53,068 nt of DNA from Pseudomonas putida (GCF_001976065.1 NZ_MNAH01000001.1:734439-787506), one strand, 5' to 3'. Shown: positions 8,591-18,200, counted from the first letter of the stretch. Notes: a model not told the origin generated them from the letters alone. Made by a program: numbers and translations.

Positions 8591-9565
8591 ATGTTGAATG
8601 ACGTACACCTGCTGGAACGGCACAGCCTGCTCAGTTCAGCCGATTACCGTGAGATCAAGGACAAGGTCAGCCACTACCTGTGCCCGCACAGCTTCAACGT
8701 GCTGCGTGACGAGCCCATTCATACCCGGCTCAACGGCGTGTTCTTCGGCACTTCGGCGCTGCTCGACCTGCGCTATGGCGCGCCGGTGGAGATCACGATC
8801 GGCGACATTGCCGATCAGTACCTGTTTCGCATCACCTTGCAGGGGCATTGCGAAGTGGCCCACGGTCGGCGCAGCGCGGCAATGCAGTCGGGCTACCTGA
8901 GCGTTTCCTCGCCGTTCGCGCAAAGCCGCATCGTCACCGATGGCGAGTGCCGCAACCTGATCCTGCGCATCGACCGTGATGCCCTGCAGATGCAATTGCA
9001 ACGCTTGCTCGGTCGCAGCCTGCGCCAAGCGGTGATCTTCGATGTCAGCGTCGATCATCGGCGTGCCGGCATCGTCAGCCTTTATCACACCCTGGACTAC
9101 ATCTGCCGGCTCTACGGCAGCGGCGTCGACGGTTCGCGCCTCGCCAGCGGCCTGTCCGACTACCTGATGCAACTATTGCTCACCCAGTTGCCGCATAACT
9201 ACGGCGCGGAGCTCTTGCTCGATTCGCGCGCGCCGCTGCCGCACCACGTGAAGAAGGCCCGCGACTACATCGAGGAGCACCTCGACCAACCGATCAGCCT
9301 GGCGACCCTGAGCGAGCTGTGTGGTGTCTCGGTGCGTACCTTGCAAAACGGCTTCAAGCAGTTTCTCCAGCAAGCGCCCGTTGAGTACATCCGCGACCGG
9401 CGCCTGGCGGTGATCCACGAGTCGCTGCAGCAGGGCAAGGGCTGCGAATCCGTCACCGATATCCTGTTGCGTCACGGCATCAACAGCTTCGGGCATTTTT
9501 CCAGTGCCTATCGTCAACGTTATGGCTGCCTGCCGTCGGACACTTTGCGGCGCAAGAAACATTGA
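8591..9565 (+). CDS. AraC-family transcriptional regulator
   Basis: A 324-aa protein with an N-terminal AraC-type sensory region (about residues 30-200) and a C-terminal double helix-turn-helix: ARDYIEEHLDQPISLATLSELCGVSVRTLQ, then GINSFGHFSSAYRQRYGCLPS. The N-terminal part resembles the cupin-like binding domain of AraC_binding_2 proteins. The start is ATG 8591 with an AGGAG upstream. It sits between the carrier and the two dehydrogenase genes. Two direct repeats 20 bases apart lie immediately downstream, upstream of the opine-dehydrogenase-like gene, so activation of that operon is likely. The inducer is unknown. Confidence 0.9.
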   Translation: MLNDVHLLERHSLLSSADYREIKDKVSHYLCPHSFNVLRDEPIHTRLNGVFFGTSALLDLRYGAPVEITIGDIADQYLFRITLQGHCEVAHGRRSAAMQSGYLSVSSPFAQSRIVTDGECRNLILRIDRDALQMQLQRLLGRSLRQAVIFDVSVDHRRAGIVSLYHTLDYICRLYGSGVDGSRLASGLSDYLMQLLLTQLPHNYGAELLLDSRAPLPHHVKKARDYIEEHLDQPISLATLSELCGVSVRTLQNGFKQFLQQAPVEYIRDRRLAVIHESLQQGKGCESVTDILLRHGINSFGHFSSAYRQRYGCLPSDTLRRKKH

Positions 9566-9570
9566 GACGC

Positions 9571-9602
9571 CTGCGTAATCCGTGAGTCGGCTGCGCAATC
9601 GG
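9571..9602 (+). promoter_or_regulatory. AraC-type direct-repeat operator
   Basis: Two half-sites, ctgcgtaatccg (9571-9582) and ctgcgcaatcgg (9591-9602), match at 10 of 12 bases and are spaced exactly 20 bases start to start, two helical turns. That is the geometry bound by AraC/XylS regulators. A possible -10 element tagcat lies at 9628-9633, and a strong Shine-Dalgarno (aagaggag) precedes the ATG at 9661. The regulator encoded at 8591-9565 is the obvious candidate ligand. Confidence 0.55.
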
Positions 9603-9660
9603 ATAAGCCTGCGGCGGCACCACTCGCTAGCATCGAGTCTCTTACAAGAGGAGTGACTCC

Positions 9661-10767
9661 ATGAAGATTACGGTGCTGGGTGGTGGACACGGCTGTTATG
9701 CCGCTGCTGTCGAAATGGCTGAAAAGGGGCATCAGACCCGCCTGTGGCGTCGCGATTCTGCTGCGCTCAAAGAGCTGCTGGCGATCGGCAGCCTGACCAT
9801 CAAGGACTATCGCGGCACTCGCCAGCTATCGGTCGGCAATCCAGGTGACAAGTTGTCACTGACCGACAACCTGGACGAAGCCCTGGCCGACGCGCAGCTG
9901 ATCATCATCCCGCTGCCAGCGACCTCCCACGAAGATTTGGCCAGACACGTGGCGCCGCATCTGCGCGACGGCCAGGTGGTGTTCCTGCCACCGGGCACTT
10001 TTGGCAGCTACGTGTTCGCCAAGGCCATGGCCGACGCCGGCAACCGCAGCAAGGTCGCCTTCGCCGAGACCGGCACGCTGCCGTACCTGGTGCGCAAGCA
10101 TGGCGCCAGTGACCTGGTGATCAGTTGCTATGCCAGCCGTCTGCCGACTGGCGTGTTCCCCAGCCACCTGTCCGAGCATGCTTTTGCGGTGCTGCGTGAA
10201 GCCTACCCGAGCATCGAGCCGATCGAAGACGCCCTGAGCGGTGCATTGATGAACGCAGGTCCCATCATCCACCCGCCGCTGATCATGATGAACGCCGGTC
10301 CCCTGGAGCATTTCGAGGCCTGGGACATTCACAACGAAGGCACCCAACCGTCGATTCGCCGCGTGACCAACCAGCTCGATGCCGAACGCATGGCCGTGCG
10401 CGAAGCATTGACCTACGGCGCGCCGCACTTCCCGCTGGCTGATCACTACAACAGCAGCGCTGGCGAGGAATGGATGTACGGTCGCGGTGCCCATGGCAAG
10501 CTCACCGACAGCGGCGACTGGCGCGAAGACATCGACCTGCAAAAACATCGCTACATGCTCGAAGACACCCGCCTGGGCCTGTCCTTCCTGGTGTCCGTTG
10601 GCCGCTGGGCCGGTGTGCCGACCCCGGTTGCCCAAGGCCTGCTGAGCATTGCCTCGGTCGTTGCGGGGCGCGATCTCTACGCCGAAGGCCGCACCCTGGA
10701 AAACCTGGGTCTGGCCACGCTGAGCCGGGCGCAGATGACCGAACTGCTGACCAGGGGTTACAACTGA
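9661..10767 (+). CDS. NAD(P)-dependent octopine/nopaline dehydrogenase family enzyme
   Basis: A 368-aa cytoplasmic oxidoreductase. It begins with a Rossmann dinucleotide-binding motif (MKITVLGGGHGCYAAAVEMA), and a C-terminal helical opine-dehydrogenase domain follows (NAGPIIHPPLIMMNAGPLEH, with the conserved histidine region, and GAPHFPLADHY). Opine dehydrogenases join or split an amino acid and a 2-keto acid through a secondary amine. The related ketopantoate-reductase fold also handles hydroxy acids, so the true substrate is open. Its stop overlaps the start of the next gene (TGATG at 10765), so the two dehydrogenases are translationally coupled and probably act in one pathway. Confidence 0.85.
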   Translation: MKITVLGGGHGCYAAAVEMAEKGHQTRLWRRDSAALKELLAIGSLTIKDYRGTRQLSVGNPGDKLSLTDNLDEALADAQLIIIPLPATSHEDLARHVAPHLRDGQVVFLPPGTFGSYVFAKAMADAGNRSKVAFAETGTLPYLVRKHGASDLVISCYASRLPTGVFPSHLSEHAFAVLREAYPSIEPIEDALSGALMNAGPIIHPPLIMMNAGPLEHFEAWDIHNEGTQPSIRRVTNQLDAERMAVREALTYGAPHFPLADHYNSSAGEEWMYGRGAHGKLTDSGDWREDIDLQKHRYMLEDTRLGLSFLVSVGRWAGVPTPVAQGLLSIASVVAGRDLYAEGRTLENLGLATLSRAQMTELLTRGYN

Positions 10768-11765
10768 TGAGCGCCGCGCTGCCCCAAGTCACCGTGGTCG
10801 GCGCCGGCCGCATGGGCGAGGGCATTGCCCTGGCGTTCATCCATGCGGGCCTGCCAGTAACCCTCATCGACATCAAGGATCGCGCCGAGGATGAGCGCCA
10901 CGGCTACTTCGAGCGGGTGCGCACCAACCTGCGCGGCGAGCTGCAGATGCTGGTACGCCTCGGCGTGCTCCAGTCGGAGCAGTCGGATATCGCGCTGTCG
11001 CGGTTGACGCTGTTGTCCAGATCCGAGGCCGCCGAGGCCATGCACGTGTGCGACCTGGTGTTCGAAGCCGTGCCGGAAGTCATCGAGGTCAAGCAGCAGA
11101 CCTTTGCCTGGGTCAGCGAACATGTCCCGGCGACGGCCATCATCGCCTCGACCACCTCGACCTTCCTGGTCACCGAGTTGAGCGAAATGGTCAGCGGGCC
11201 TCAGCGCTTCGTGAACGCGCACTGGCTCAATCCCGCGCACCTGATGCCGCTGGTGGAAGTCAGCCGCAGTGAAGCGACCTGCCCCCAGGTGGTGGAGCGG
11301 CTGCTGCAACTGCTCAAACGCATCGGCAAGGTGCCCGTGGTGTGCAATCCGGTGGCGGGCTACATCGTGCCGCGCATCCAGGCACTGGCGATGAACGAAG
11401 CGGCGCGGATGGTGGAAGAGGGCGTGGCCAGCGCCGAGGATATCGACACCGCGGTGCGCGTCGGCTTTGGTTTGCGCTTCTCGGTGCTGGGCCTGCTGGA
11501 GTTCATCGACTGGGGTGGAGGCGACATTCTCTACTACGCTTCGCGTTATCTCAGTGGTGCGCTGTCTCCACGTTTCGAGTCGCCGCAGGTGATCGCCGAC
11601 AATATGCAAAACGGCCGCAATGGCCTGCGCGATGGCCAGGGTTTCTACGATTACCGTGACCTGGACGTGGACGCCTACCGGCAGCAGCGTCTCGGCGACT
11701 TTGTTCGCAAGCTGGAGTTGTCGGGGTTGACGCCTGCGTTCGAGGGCGCCTTGAGGCAGGCCTGA
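10767..11765 (+). CDS. 3-hydroxyacyl-CoA dehydrogenase family protein
   Basis: A 332-aa enzyme with an N-terminal NAD-binding fold (VTVVGAGRMGEGIALAFIHAG) and a C-terminal helical domain. The catalytic histidine region reads RFVNAHWLNPAHLMPLVEV, where beta-oxidation enzymes have HFFNPxxxMxLVE; the glutamate in LVFEAVPE is also kept. Length and layout resemble single-function 3-hydroxybutyryl-CoA or L-carnitine dehydrogenases rather than the FadB fusion. ATG 10767 overlaps the stop of the opine-dehydrogenase-like gene. No CoA ligase, thiolase or hydratase is adjacent, so the substrate may be a free hydroxy acid rather than a CoA ester. This is inference. Confidence 0.87.
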   Translation: MSAALPQVTVVGAGRMGEGIALAFIHAGLPVTLIDIKDRAEDERHGYFERVRTNLRGELQMLVRLGVLQSEQSDIALSRLTLLSRSEAAEAMHVCDLVFEAVPEVIEVKQQTFAWVSEHVPATAIIASTTSTFLVTELSEMVSGPQRFVNAHWLNPAHLMPLVEVSRSEATCPQVVERLLQLLKRIGKVPVVCNPVAGYIVPRIQALAMNEAARMVEEGVASAEDIDTAVRVGFGLRFSVLGLLEFIDWGGGDILYYASRYLSGALSPRFESPQVIADNMQNGRNGLRDGQGFYDYRDLDVDAYRQQRLGDFVRKLELSGLTPAFEGALRQA

Positions 11766-11785
11766 GCGTCAGGGGCAGCGGCCAA

Positions 11786-11811
11786 GGCGAGGGAGTTTTC
11801 ACTCCCTCGCC
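11786..11811. terminator. Convergent stem-loop
   Basis: A perfect 10-bp inverted repeat (ggcgagggag / ctccctcgcc) with the loop ttttca lies between two converging genes. No clear U-run follows on either side. Position and stem strength suggest a shared end for the dehydrogenase operon and the GNAT gene. Confidence 0.5.
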
Positions 11812-11817
11812 GGTGTG

Positions 11818-12486
11818 TTACCCCCGACACTCCGCCAGGCCTTTGACCTGTCCCGAAGCCGTCTGGTTTTCGTCGCTCAACCAGCGTTCGAACCCTGCGC
11901 CAATCGCCGGCCACTCCGAATCGATGATCGAATACCAGGCGGTATCGCGGTTCTGTCCCTTGACCACCATGTGCTGGCGGAAGACGCCTTCGAAACTGAA
12001 ACCCAGGCGCTCGGCGGCGTACTTGGAGCGGGCGTTGCCGTTGTTGCATTTCCACTCCAGGCGCCGGTAGCCGAGGGCGAACGATTCCTTGGCCAGCAGA
12101 TAGACGGCCTCTGTGCTTTTGGGGGAGCGTTGCATCGGCGCGCCGAAGGTCACGTGGCCAATTTCGATGCGGCCCTGGGCCGGGACGATCGACATCAGGC
12201 TGAGGATGCCTTGCACCTCGCCGCTGGCGCGGTCGATCACGCTGAAGAAGTAGGGATCGCTACTGGCGGCGTGGTTGTTCAGCCAGTCGTTGAAGACGCT
12301 GCGCTCCGGGAAGGGACCGTAAGGCAGGTAGTCCCAGAGTTTCGGGTCGGCCCCCGGGCCTTGCAGGGCCTTGAACAAGTCGTCGCCGTGGCGCGCCGGG
12401 TCGAGTTTTTCCAGGCGGATGAAACGCCCTTCGATCAGTTGGACGGTCGGGGCCGGGACGCCTTTCCAGTCGGCGAGTGAAGTCAT
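11818..12486 (-). CDS. GNAT acetyltransferase, RimJ/RimL-like
   Basis: A 222-aa N-acetyltransferase of the Acetyltransf_3 type. After a start-of-domain strand (LIEGRFIRLEKLDPARHGDDL) come GEVQGILSLMSIVPAQGRIEIGHVTF and the acetyl-CoA-binding region near QRSPKSTEAVYLLAKESFALGYRRLEWKC. The NGNARSKYAAERLGFSFEG ending is typical of proteins that modify protein N-termini or small amines. ATG 12486 follows AAGGAGAA. It is first of the distal genes in a three-gene minus-strand set with another GNAT and a PaiB-like protein. The target is unknown. Confidence 0.87.
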   Translation of the reverse strand: MTSLADWKGVPAPTVQLIEGRFIRLEKLDPARHGDDLFKALQGPGADPKLWDYLPYGPFPERSVFNDWLNNHAASSDPYFFSVIDRASGEVQGILSLMSIVPAQGRIEIGHVTFGAPMQRSPKSTEAVYLLAKESFALGYRRLEWKCNNGNARSKYAAERLGFSFEGVFRQHMVVKGQNRDTAWYSIIDSEWPAIGAGFERWLSDENQTASGQVKGLAECRG

Positions 12487-12503
12487 GCTGTTCTCCTTGA
12501 ACC

Positions 12504-12956
12504 TTAAATGGCTTTGCGAAACTGGATGAAACCCGGACGCTCGGCGATGCGCTCATAGAGCTGGATCGCCGTGGCGTTGGTTTCGTGGGTCAACCAATGC
12601 ACCTTGCAGCAGCCGTCTGCCTTGGCGGTGGCATAGACAAATTCGATCAACTGACGGCCGACGCCCGTGCCTCGGGTTTGCGGTACCACCAGCAGGTCCT
12701 GCAGGTAGCACGAGTTTTCGATGCTCCAGTTCGAACGATGGTAAATGAAATGCACCATGCCTACCGCTTTGCCGTCAGCCCAGGCGAGGGCGGCGTGGGT
12801 CGGTTCGTTCGGGTCGAGCAGGCGCTGCCAGGTGCTTTGGCTGACGACGTCCGGCAGTTCGCTGTTGTAGAAGCGCAGGTAAGCCTGCCACAACGGCAGC
12901 CAGGCGGCGTGGTCGTCGGCGTTGACCGGGCGGATTTCGATCTGACTCATGTTCAT
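12504..12956 (-). CDS. GNAT acetyltransferase
   Basis: A compact 150-aa GNAT domain. It starts with IEIRPVNADDHAAWLPLWQAYLRFY. The acetyl-CoA pyrophosphate loop is VVPQTRGTGVGRQLIEFVYATAKADGC (R/Q-x-x-G-x-G/A form), and the C-terminal NATAIQLYERIAERPGFIQFRK matches the usual tyrosine-bearing helix. Small GNATs of this type often acetylate diamines or amino-acid analogues, but no specific substrate is evident. It lies three bases from the PaiB-like gene upstream and 17 bases from the next GNAT, so they are probably co-transcribed. Confidence 0.87.
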   Translation of the reverse strand: MNMSQIEIRPVNADDHAAWLPLWQAYLRFYNSELPDVVSQSTWQRLLDPNEPTHAALAWADGKAVGMVHFIYHRSNWSIENSCYLQDLLVVPQTRGTGVGRQLIEFVYATAKADGCCKVHWLTHETNATAIQLYERIAERPGFIQFRKAI

Positions 12957-12959
12957 TCC

Positions 12960-13583
12960 TCAGGGCATCAAGTGGGCGAGGGCCTGGTCCTGTGCGTCGG
13001 GGCTGGCAGCCAGCCCTTCGCGCACGCCGGCGATATCGGCGGCATTGCGGTTCTGGCTGAGCTTGCGTTTGCCTTGCAGGCGCTGGATCGGCAGGGCGAA
13101 ACCGACGATGGCCTTGAGCATGCCGTCGATGTAATCGGCGGGTGCATCGGCGACTTTCCACGGTTGCGCACGACCGGCTTCATGTCGATCGGTCAAGGCG
13201 CTGACCAGCGTGCGCAGGCGATCGGCATCGGTGAACACTTCGGCGCTGCCATAGGCGTGCACGGCGACGTAGTTCCAGGTCGGCACGACTTTGCCGTGCT
13301 CGGCCTTGCTCGGGTAGAACCCGGGGCTCACATAGGCTTCGGCACCGGCAAAGATAACCAGTGCTTCGGCACCGTCCTGCAGTTCCTTCCACTGTGGATT
13401 GGCCTTGGCGAAATGGCCATACAGGGTGCCGTTCGGTCCCTCGTCGGGGTTCAGCAGCAAGGGCAGGTGACTGGCTTGCAGGCCCTGTTCGCCATGGGTG
13501 ACCAACAGGGCGAGGCGGGTACCGAGGATCTGTTGCTGCAGCGCTTGCAAATCATTGAAGGCGAAACCATTGGGCGTATACAT
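12960..13583 (-). CDS. FMN-binding PaiB-family protein
   Basis: A 207-aa split-barrel flavin-binding protein of the family named after Bacillus PaiB, annotated as an FMN-binding negative transcriptional regulator. Characteristic stretches are MYTPNGFAFND at the start, LLVTHGEQGLQASHLPLLLN, HFAKANPQWK, YVSPGFYPSKAEHGKVVPTWNYVAVHAYG (the strongest family signature), and a C-terminal KRKLSQNRNAAD. The ATG at 13583 with AAGGAA upstream is preferred over a longer frame. In Bacillus, PaiB pairs with the GNAT PaiA; here two GNATs follow at once, which fits that association. A MocR regulator is divergent 90 bases away. Confidence 0.88.
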   Translation of the reverse strand: MYTPNGFAFNDLQALQQQILGTRLALLVTHGEQGLQASHLPLLLNPDEGPNGTLYGHFAKANPQWKELQDGAEALVIFAGAEAYVSPGFYPSKAEHGKVVPTWNYVAVHAYGSAEVFTDADRLRTLVSALTDRHEAGRAQPWKVADAPADYIDGMLKAIVGFALPIQRLQGKRKLSQNRNAADIAGVREGLAASPDAQDQALAHLMP

Positions 13584-13673
13584 GGAAATATTCCTTGGCG
13601 GATGTCTGCATCCTAGGCAGGCTATTGGTCTGTTGTAAGAGCCATTAACGTCGAATTTCATGGGTCCATTTTC

Positions 13674-15200
13674 ATGACGGATGTGCCGCTGTCCCTATCC
13701 TTCAACCCGGCGGGTATCGAACTCGACCGGCGTCAGGGGTTGAGCCGCCAGCTCTACCAGGCCTTGCGGGCCAGGGTGCTGGATGGGCGACTGGCCAGTG
13801 GCACGCGGTTGCCGGCCAGCCGTGACCTGGCGGCGGCGCTGGTGATCTCTCGCAACAGTGTGGTGCGCGCCTACGATCAGCTTTACGCCGAAGGGTTTAT
13901 CGAGGGGCGGGTGGGGGACGGGACTTATGTCGCGCAACTGCCCCAGGCGTCATTGCCGGGCAAGAAAGCTACGAAAAAAGGGTCGGCGACTGCGTCGAAG
14001 CAATGGCTGGATTTGCCGCTGGTAGCGCCTGAAAAGCGCCTCTACAGCGGTGCGCTACAGCGTGTCGAAAACAACCATTTGCCAACGCCGCCGAGTGGTC
14101 CGCCCCGGGCTTTTCGGGTCGGCGTGCCAGCGTTCGATCTGTTTCCGTTCGAGGTGTGGGCCAAATTGAATGCGGCGTTCTGGCGTAAACCGGATTTGCA
14201 ACAGCTGTGTTATGGCGCACCTGAAGGGGACGCGCGGTTGCGCGGGATGATCGCCGCGTATTTGCGCAGTTCCCGTGGCATGCAGTGCACTGCCGGGCAA
14301 ATCGTCATCACCAGTGGCGCGCAACAGGGGATCAGCCTCTGTGCGCAGTTGCTGGTGGAGCCGGGGGACGGGGTGGCAATTGAAAACCCCGGCTACCGCG
14401 CGGCGGGTCATGCGTTCGCGGTGGCCGGCGCACGATTGCACGGCGTGGCGGTGGACAACGAGGGCATCGATTGCAAGGCGTTGGCGGGGTTGGGCGATTG
14501 TCGCCTGGCCTATGTGACGCCTTCACATCAATACCCCACGGGGGTGGTGATGAGCCTGGCGCGGCGTCTGGAATTGCTGGCCTGGGCCGAGCGCGCCAAC
14601 GGCTGGATCGTCGAGGACGACTACGACGGTGAATACCGTTACAGCGGCGCCCCCCTGGCGCCGCTGGCGGCACTTGATCGGCAGGGACGGGTGCTCTACG
14701 TCGGAACGTTCGGCAAAGTCGCCTTTCCGGCCTTGCGCCTGGGTTATCTGGTGCTGCCACCGGCGCTGGTGGACGCGTTTTCGCAGCGTCGAGCGGTAGA
14801 CGTACGACATTCAGAGGTCAGCACCCAGGCGGTGATGGCCGAATTCATGGCCGCCGGACACTTTCAACGGCACATCCGGCGCATGCGCCGCGCAGCGTTG
14901 AGCCGACGCAACACCTTATTGACGGGGTGGCCGCAGGACATCGCCGGAGTTGGCGATCTGCCGGGCGTGGCGGCAGGGCTGCACTTGACGGTCGCGGTCG
15001 ACTCCTTGGCCCGTGAGCGTGAACTGATCGATAAAGCCGCCAGGGTCGATGTCGAAATCAACGGGCTGAGCAGCTACTGGTTGCCGGATTCGCAGGAGCC
15101 GGCGGACCAGCGTGCGGGGCTGGTCCTCGGTTTTGCGGCGGTGCCCGAGGCTGCGATCAATGACGCGCTCGGACGTCTGGACAGGGCCTGGCGCGAATAG
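13674..15200 (+). CDS. MocR/PdxR-type GntR regulator with aminotransferase domain
   Basis: A 508-aa chimeric regulator. The N-terminal GntR winged helix covers about residues 15-85 (LSRQLYQALRARVLDGRLASGTRLPASRDLA, then SRNSVVRAYDQLYAEGFIEGRVGDGTYV). The remainder is a fold-type I aminotransferase domain with the PLP-lysine segment VGTFGKVAFPALRLGYLVLP (about residues 345-365), VEDDYDGEYRY for the PLP nitrogen, and a C-terminal arginine region. Such proteins sense PLP or PLP adducts and usually act on a neighbouring divergent gene, here the PaiB/GNAT set. It meets the DUF6543 gene tail to tail with a two-base gap. Confidence 0.92.
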   Translation: MTDVPLSLSFNPAGIELDRRQGLSRQLYQALRARVLDGRLASGTRLPASRDLAAALVISRNSVVRAYDQLYAEGFIEGRVGDGTYVAQLPQASLPGKKATKKGSATASKQWLDLPLVAPEKRLYSGALQRVENNHLPTPPSGPPRAFRVGVPAFDLFPFEVWAKLNAAFWRKPDLQQLCYGAPEGDARLRGMIAAYLRSSRGMQCTAGQIVITSGAQQGISLCAQLLVEPGDGVAIENPGYRAAGHAFAVAGARLHGVAVDNEGIDCKALAGLGDCRLAYVTPSHQYPTGVVMSLARRLELLAWAERANGWIVEDDYDGEYRYSGAPLAPLAALDRQGRVLYVGTFGKVAFPALRLGYLVLPPALVDAFSQRRAVDVRHSEVSTQAVMAEFMAAGHFQRHIRRMRRAALSRRNTLLTGWPQDIAGVGDLPGVAAGLHLTVAVDSLARERELIDKAARVDVEINGLSSYWLPDSQEPADQRAGLVLGFAAVPEAAINDALGRLDRAWRE

Positions 15201-15202
15201 CC

Positions 15203-18200
15203 TCAGCGCCTGGCTTTTGGTTCCAGTGGCCAAAACAGCTTGCGCAGCTCGGGGTCGACGAGCTTTCGCAGGACACCATCAATGGGCTCGATCGTGTTCA
15301 AGGCGGTTTGTTGTTCGGCGGACAAGGTCTTCAGATACTCGTCGGCAACTTTAAGGTGTGCCGCAGTAGGACGGTCGGCAGGGCTGGATAAATTTTCATA
15401 GTGAAAATGCGCCACCCAGAAAGCCTTGCCGTTGGTCTTGTCGAGAATCCGGTACTCCTGGAAGAAGTCGCCCATCCCTTTGGTCTGGATTCGCCCTCGC
15501 TGGCCGGGTTCGATGCCAACCTGCGTGTTCTCCTGCAGCCATTTGAAAGCGGTTTGCGTCGGTTTGCGCTGCTTGTACAGCGCCGCTCGAACGCTGACGC
15601 CTGCTTCACGCATTCGGCGGGCCGCCGTACGCAATTCGAGGCCCAAGCCGCTCACCGGCGGCGGGTCGCCGTCTTCGTCTTTCATCCGGATCAACGCCTG
15701 GTCGACGCTGTTGGCGCTTTGCTCCAGTCTGAGCGCCTGTTGATCGAACACATCCTGTATGTCAGCGGGTATGCGCCTTGGGCGCAACGCGTCTTTACCG
15801 TTGCGCTCGATGAATCTGGCTGTATCCAGGTTCAGTTCAATGGCGGCCTCGATGAGCTCCACATCCTTGAGTGTCGAGGCCGGCTGCCGGCGGATGACTG
15901 GCGCGATGGGTGTGAGGGGATCATCCGCAGTTTTGCCAGGTTCGCTTTTGGAGGGGGCCTTGGGCCGGGTTTTCCGGACTTTGGCCGGTTGATGGGAAGA
16001 GGACGGGTGACTGCTCGTCGTGGGTCGTTGTACCGGCTTTGGTTCTGGCTCCGGCAGCAACGCCTGGAGTCGGGTCTGAGCCAATTGCGCGAATTCGGCA
16101 ATCAACCCTCGCAGGTGTTGGAGTCGGGGGCGCCTGACCAGGTCGGGGTAGGTGTCCGGCAGTTCCTGGAGGCGCTGGTCAGCGTCGGCGAAGGTTTCAA
16201 TCAGCGTGTCCAGGTCTTCGATCCGTGTCTGCAACGGGCTGTTGTCTTTGCCCGACTTTGTAAAGTCCACCACTTGAATGGCGGCTTTGGCGGAGCTCAC
16301 GATGATCTTGCCCACGGCATCCCTTGCCTGGGTCATCAGGGGGCTGTCCTTGTCTTCAAGACACAGCTCCTGGGCCATGCCTAACTCGTTGGCTTTAAGA
16401 TCGAGCACGGTGAACGATGGCGAAAGTTTCTTGAATTCCATCGCTCTCTCGATGCCGGCCCTTCCAGCCGCACGCAGACCCTCGATGGTCGATTGTGAAA
16501 GCTCGAGTTTTTCGACCATTTCCTGGCTCAGGTCAGTCGCCAGCTGAATGTTGGCCACGTAGGTTTTTATGGGCATCGGTTCTGTCTGGCCAGCGTCGGT
16601 CATCATCCTTGTCGCCCGGGCATACTCGGTTCTTTTGATGACGAACCACAGCGCCAGGCTCTTCTGCAGTGACGTGCTCAGGCTCAGCAGTTCATAGACA
16701 TAGTTTTTCGTCCCGCCGAGGGTGCGCCATTCACGGAGCTTTTCCAGCGCTTGCTGATACGCGGTAATGGTAAGGCCCAGCTTTTCCGAATACGCCAGGC
16801 TGAGGCTTGTGAAATTTTCCGAGGTGGCCTTTTGTATGTCGGTTTGCAACGTTGAAAGCTCGGTTTCCATCACCTTCGCCTGATCGTTGAAGGAACCCAG
16901 GACCGCCTCCAGTTCCAGCAGGCGCACCTCACTGGAAGCGACCTGGGGTTTGCTGAAGGCATTGCCGCCACCCCCGCGCAGGCGCAAGCGCAGGTCGATG
17001 AACCAATGGCCTTTGGCATCATGAGTGAGCAGCGGACCGCTGCGATTCAAGTCGTCAGGGTCAACGATATGCGCCTGACCCTCGCCGCTGACCATGACCT
17101 TGAACCATCGCTCGCCGACCTGGGCAAAGGTGCCGTTGGCGATTTGATAGAGATGAGGAGGTTTTACGTTGATCTTTGTCACGTTCTTGTCAGTAATATC
17201 GATGGCCACGACTTTGAAAGTGTCCAGGTAGGCACCCAGCGCCATCGGGGTTCGACGAGGTACGGAGCCGGCCACTTCGAGCGAGGAGCGGTGCTCGGGG
17301 GCCAGTTCGGCGACCAGCGGCACCGGGTCGAACTTGACGGCGACGGGCTCGACCCCGGCTTGCGATGGTTTCTCGATCGACGACCGCGCAAGTCTAGAGC
17401 CGGCCAGGGCATTGCGCCGCATCACCGCGTGCTGGCTGAGGATAATGCCGGTGATCAGCAGCAGGTCCGATACCGACGTCCATTCGATGAAGGTGTCGCC
17501 TCGATCCCTGGCGTCGATGGCCTGCTGGATTTCGTTAATGGTCTGCCAGACCCAGACGGCCGTTCCGACAGCGCCGGTGAGAAAATTCGAAGTGACGGCG
17601 AACAATGCCCAGCTGCTTTCCCTGAGCAAACTCCAGCGCCGTTCGGCGTTTGATTGTGACTGGCGGTCCGCCAGGTCGACCAAGGCCTGGGCATTGCTTT
17701 TGAACAGTGTCGACAGGACATTCCCGGTTATTTCGTCATACTCGAATGTCACGCGTCCGAACCCGTCTCCTTGTTTCAACAGGTTGACCAGCTGTTCAGC
17801 GACGATCCACGGGGATGGCAGGCCGGTGGGGAAAACATACTGGGCATACTCATAGCTGCGGGTATTGTCCTGCAGCCATGCCAGCACGGAGTCCCGCAGC
17901 TCCCCGGGTTGATGCAACGCGTACAGCAGGTTTTGTCGAGAGGGAAACTGCAGCAGGGGCTGGTCCTGCATCGGTCGATACAGCAGGCAAGGCCCGCTTT
18001 CGACCTCTCGAGGGCAGATGAGGAACATGTTCTGGACGGTGTCACTGCTGCTGATCAGACGGTGTTGCGGCGTCAGCTTGAGCGGGTAGATGGCGATGGT
18101 GTGGGGGGTGTCGGTATTGCTGTCGAACAACTCGCAGATGAACCGGTAGCCGTGTTCATCAATGCCCGACTCGTGTTTGACCTTGCCTTCGAGAGCCAGC

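Noticed and set aside
9661..11765. Opine-type metallophore (staphylopine/pseudopaline) biosynthesis
   Set aside because: There is no nicotianamine-synthase-like gene, TonB receptor or export gene of that system; the porin and MFS setting favours catabolism.
16980..17000. A ubiquitin-like domain in the DUF6543 proteins
   Set aside because: Only the LRLRGG tail matches; the preceding residues do not follow the ubiquitin sequence, so only the short motif is reported.
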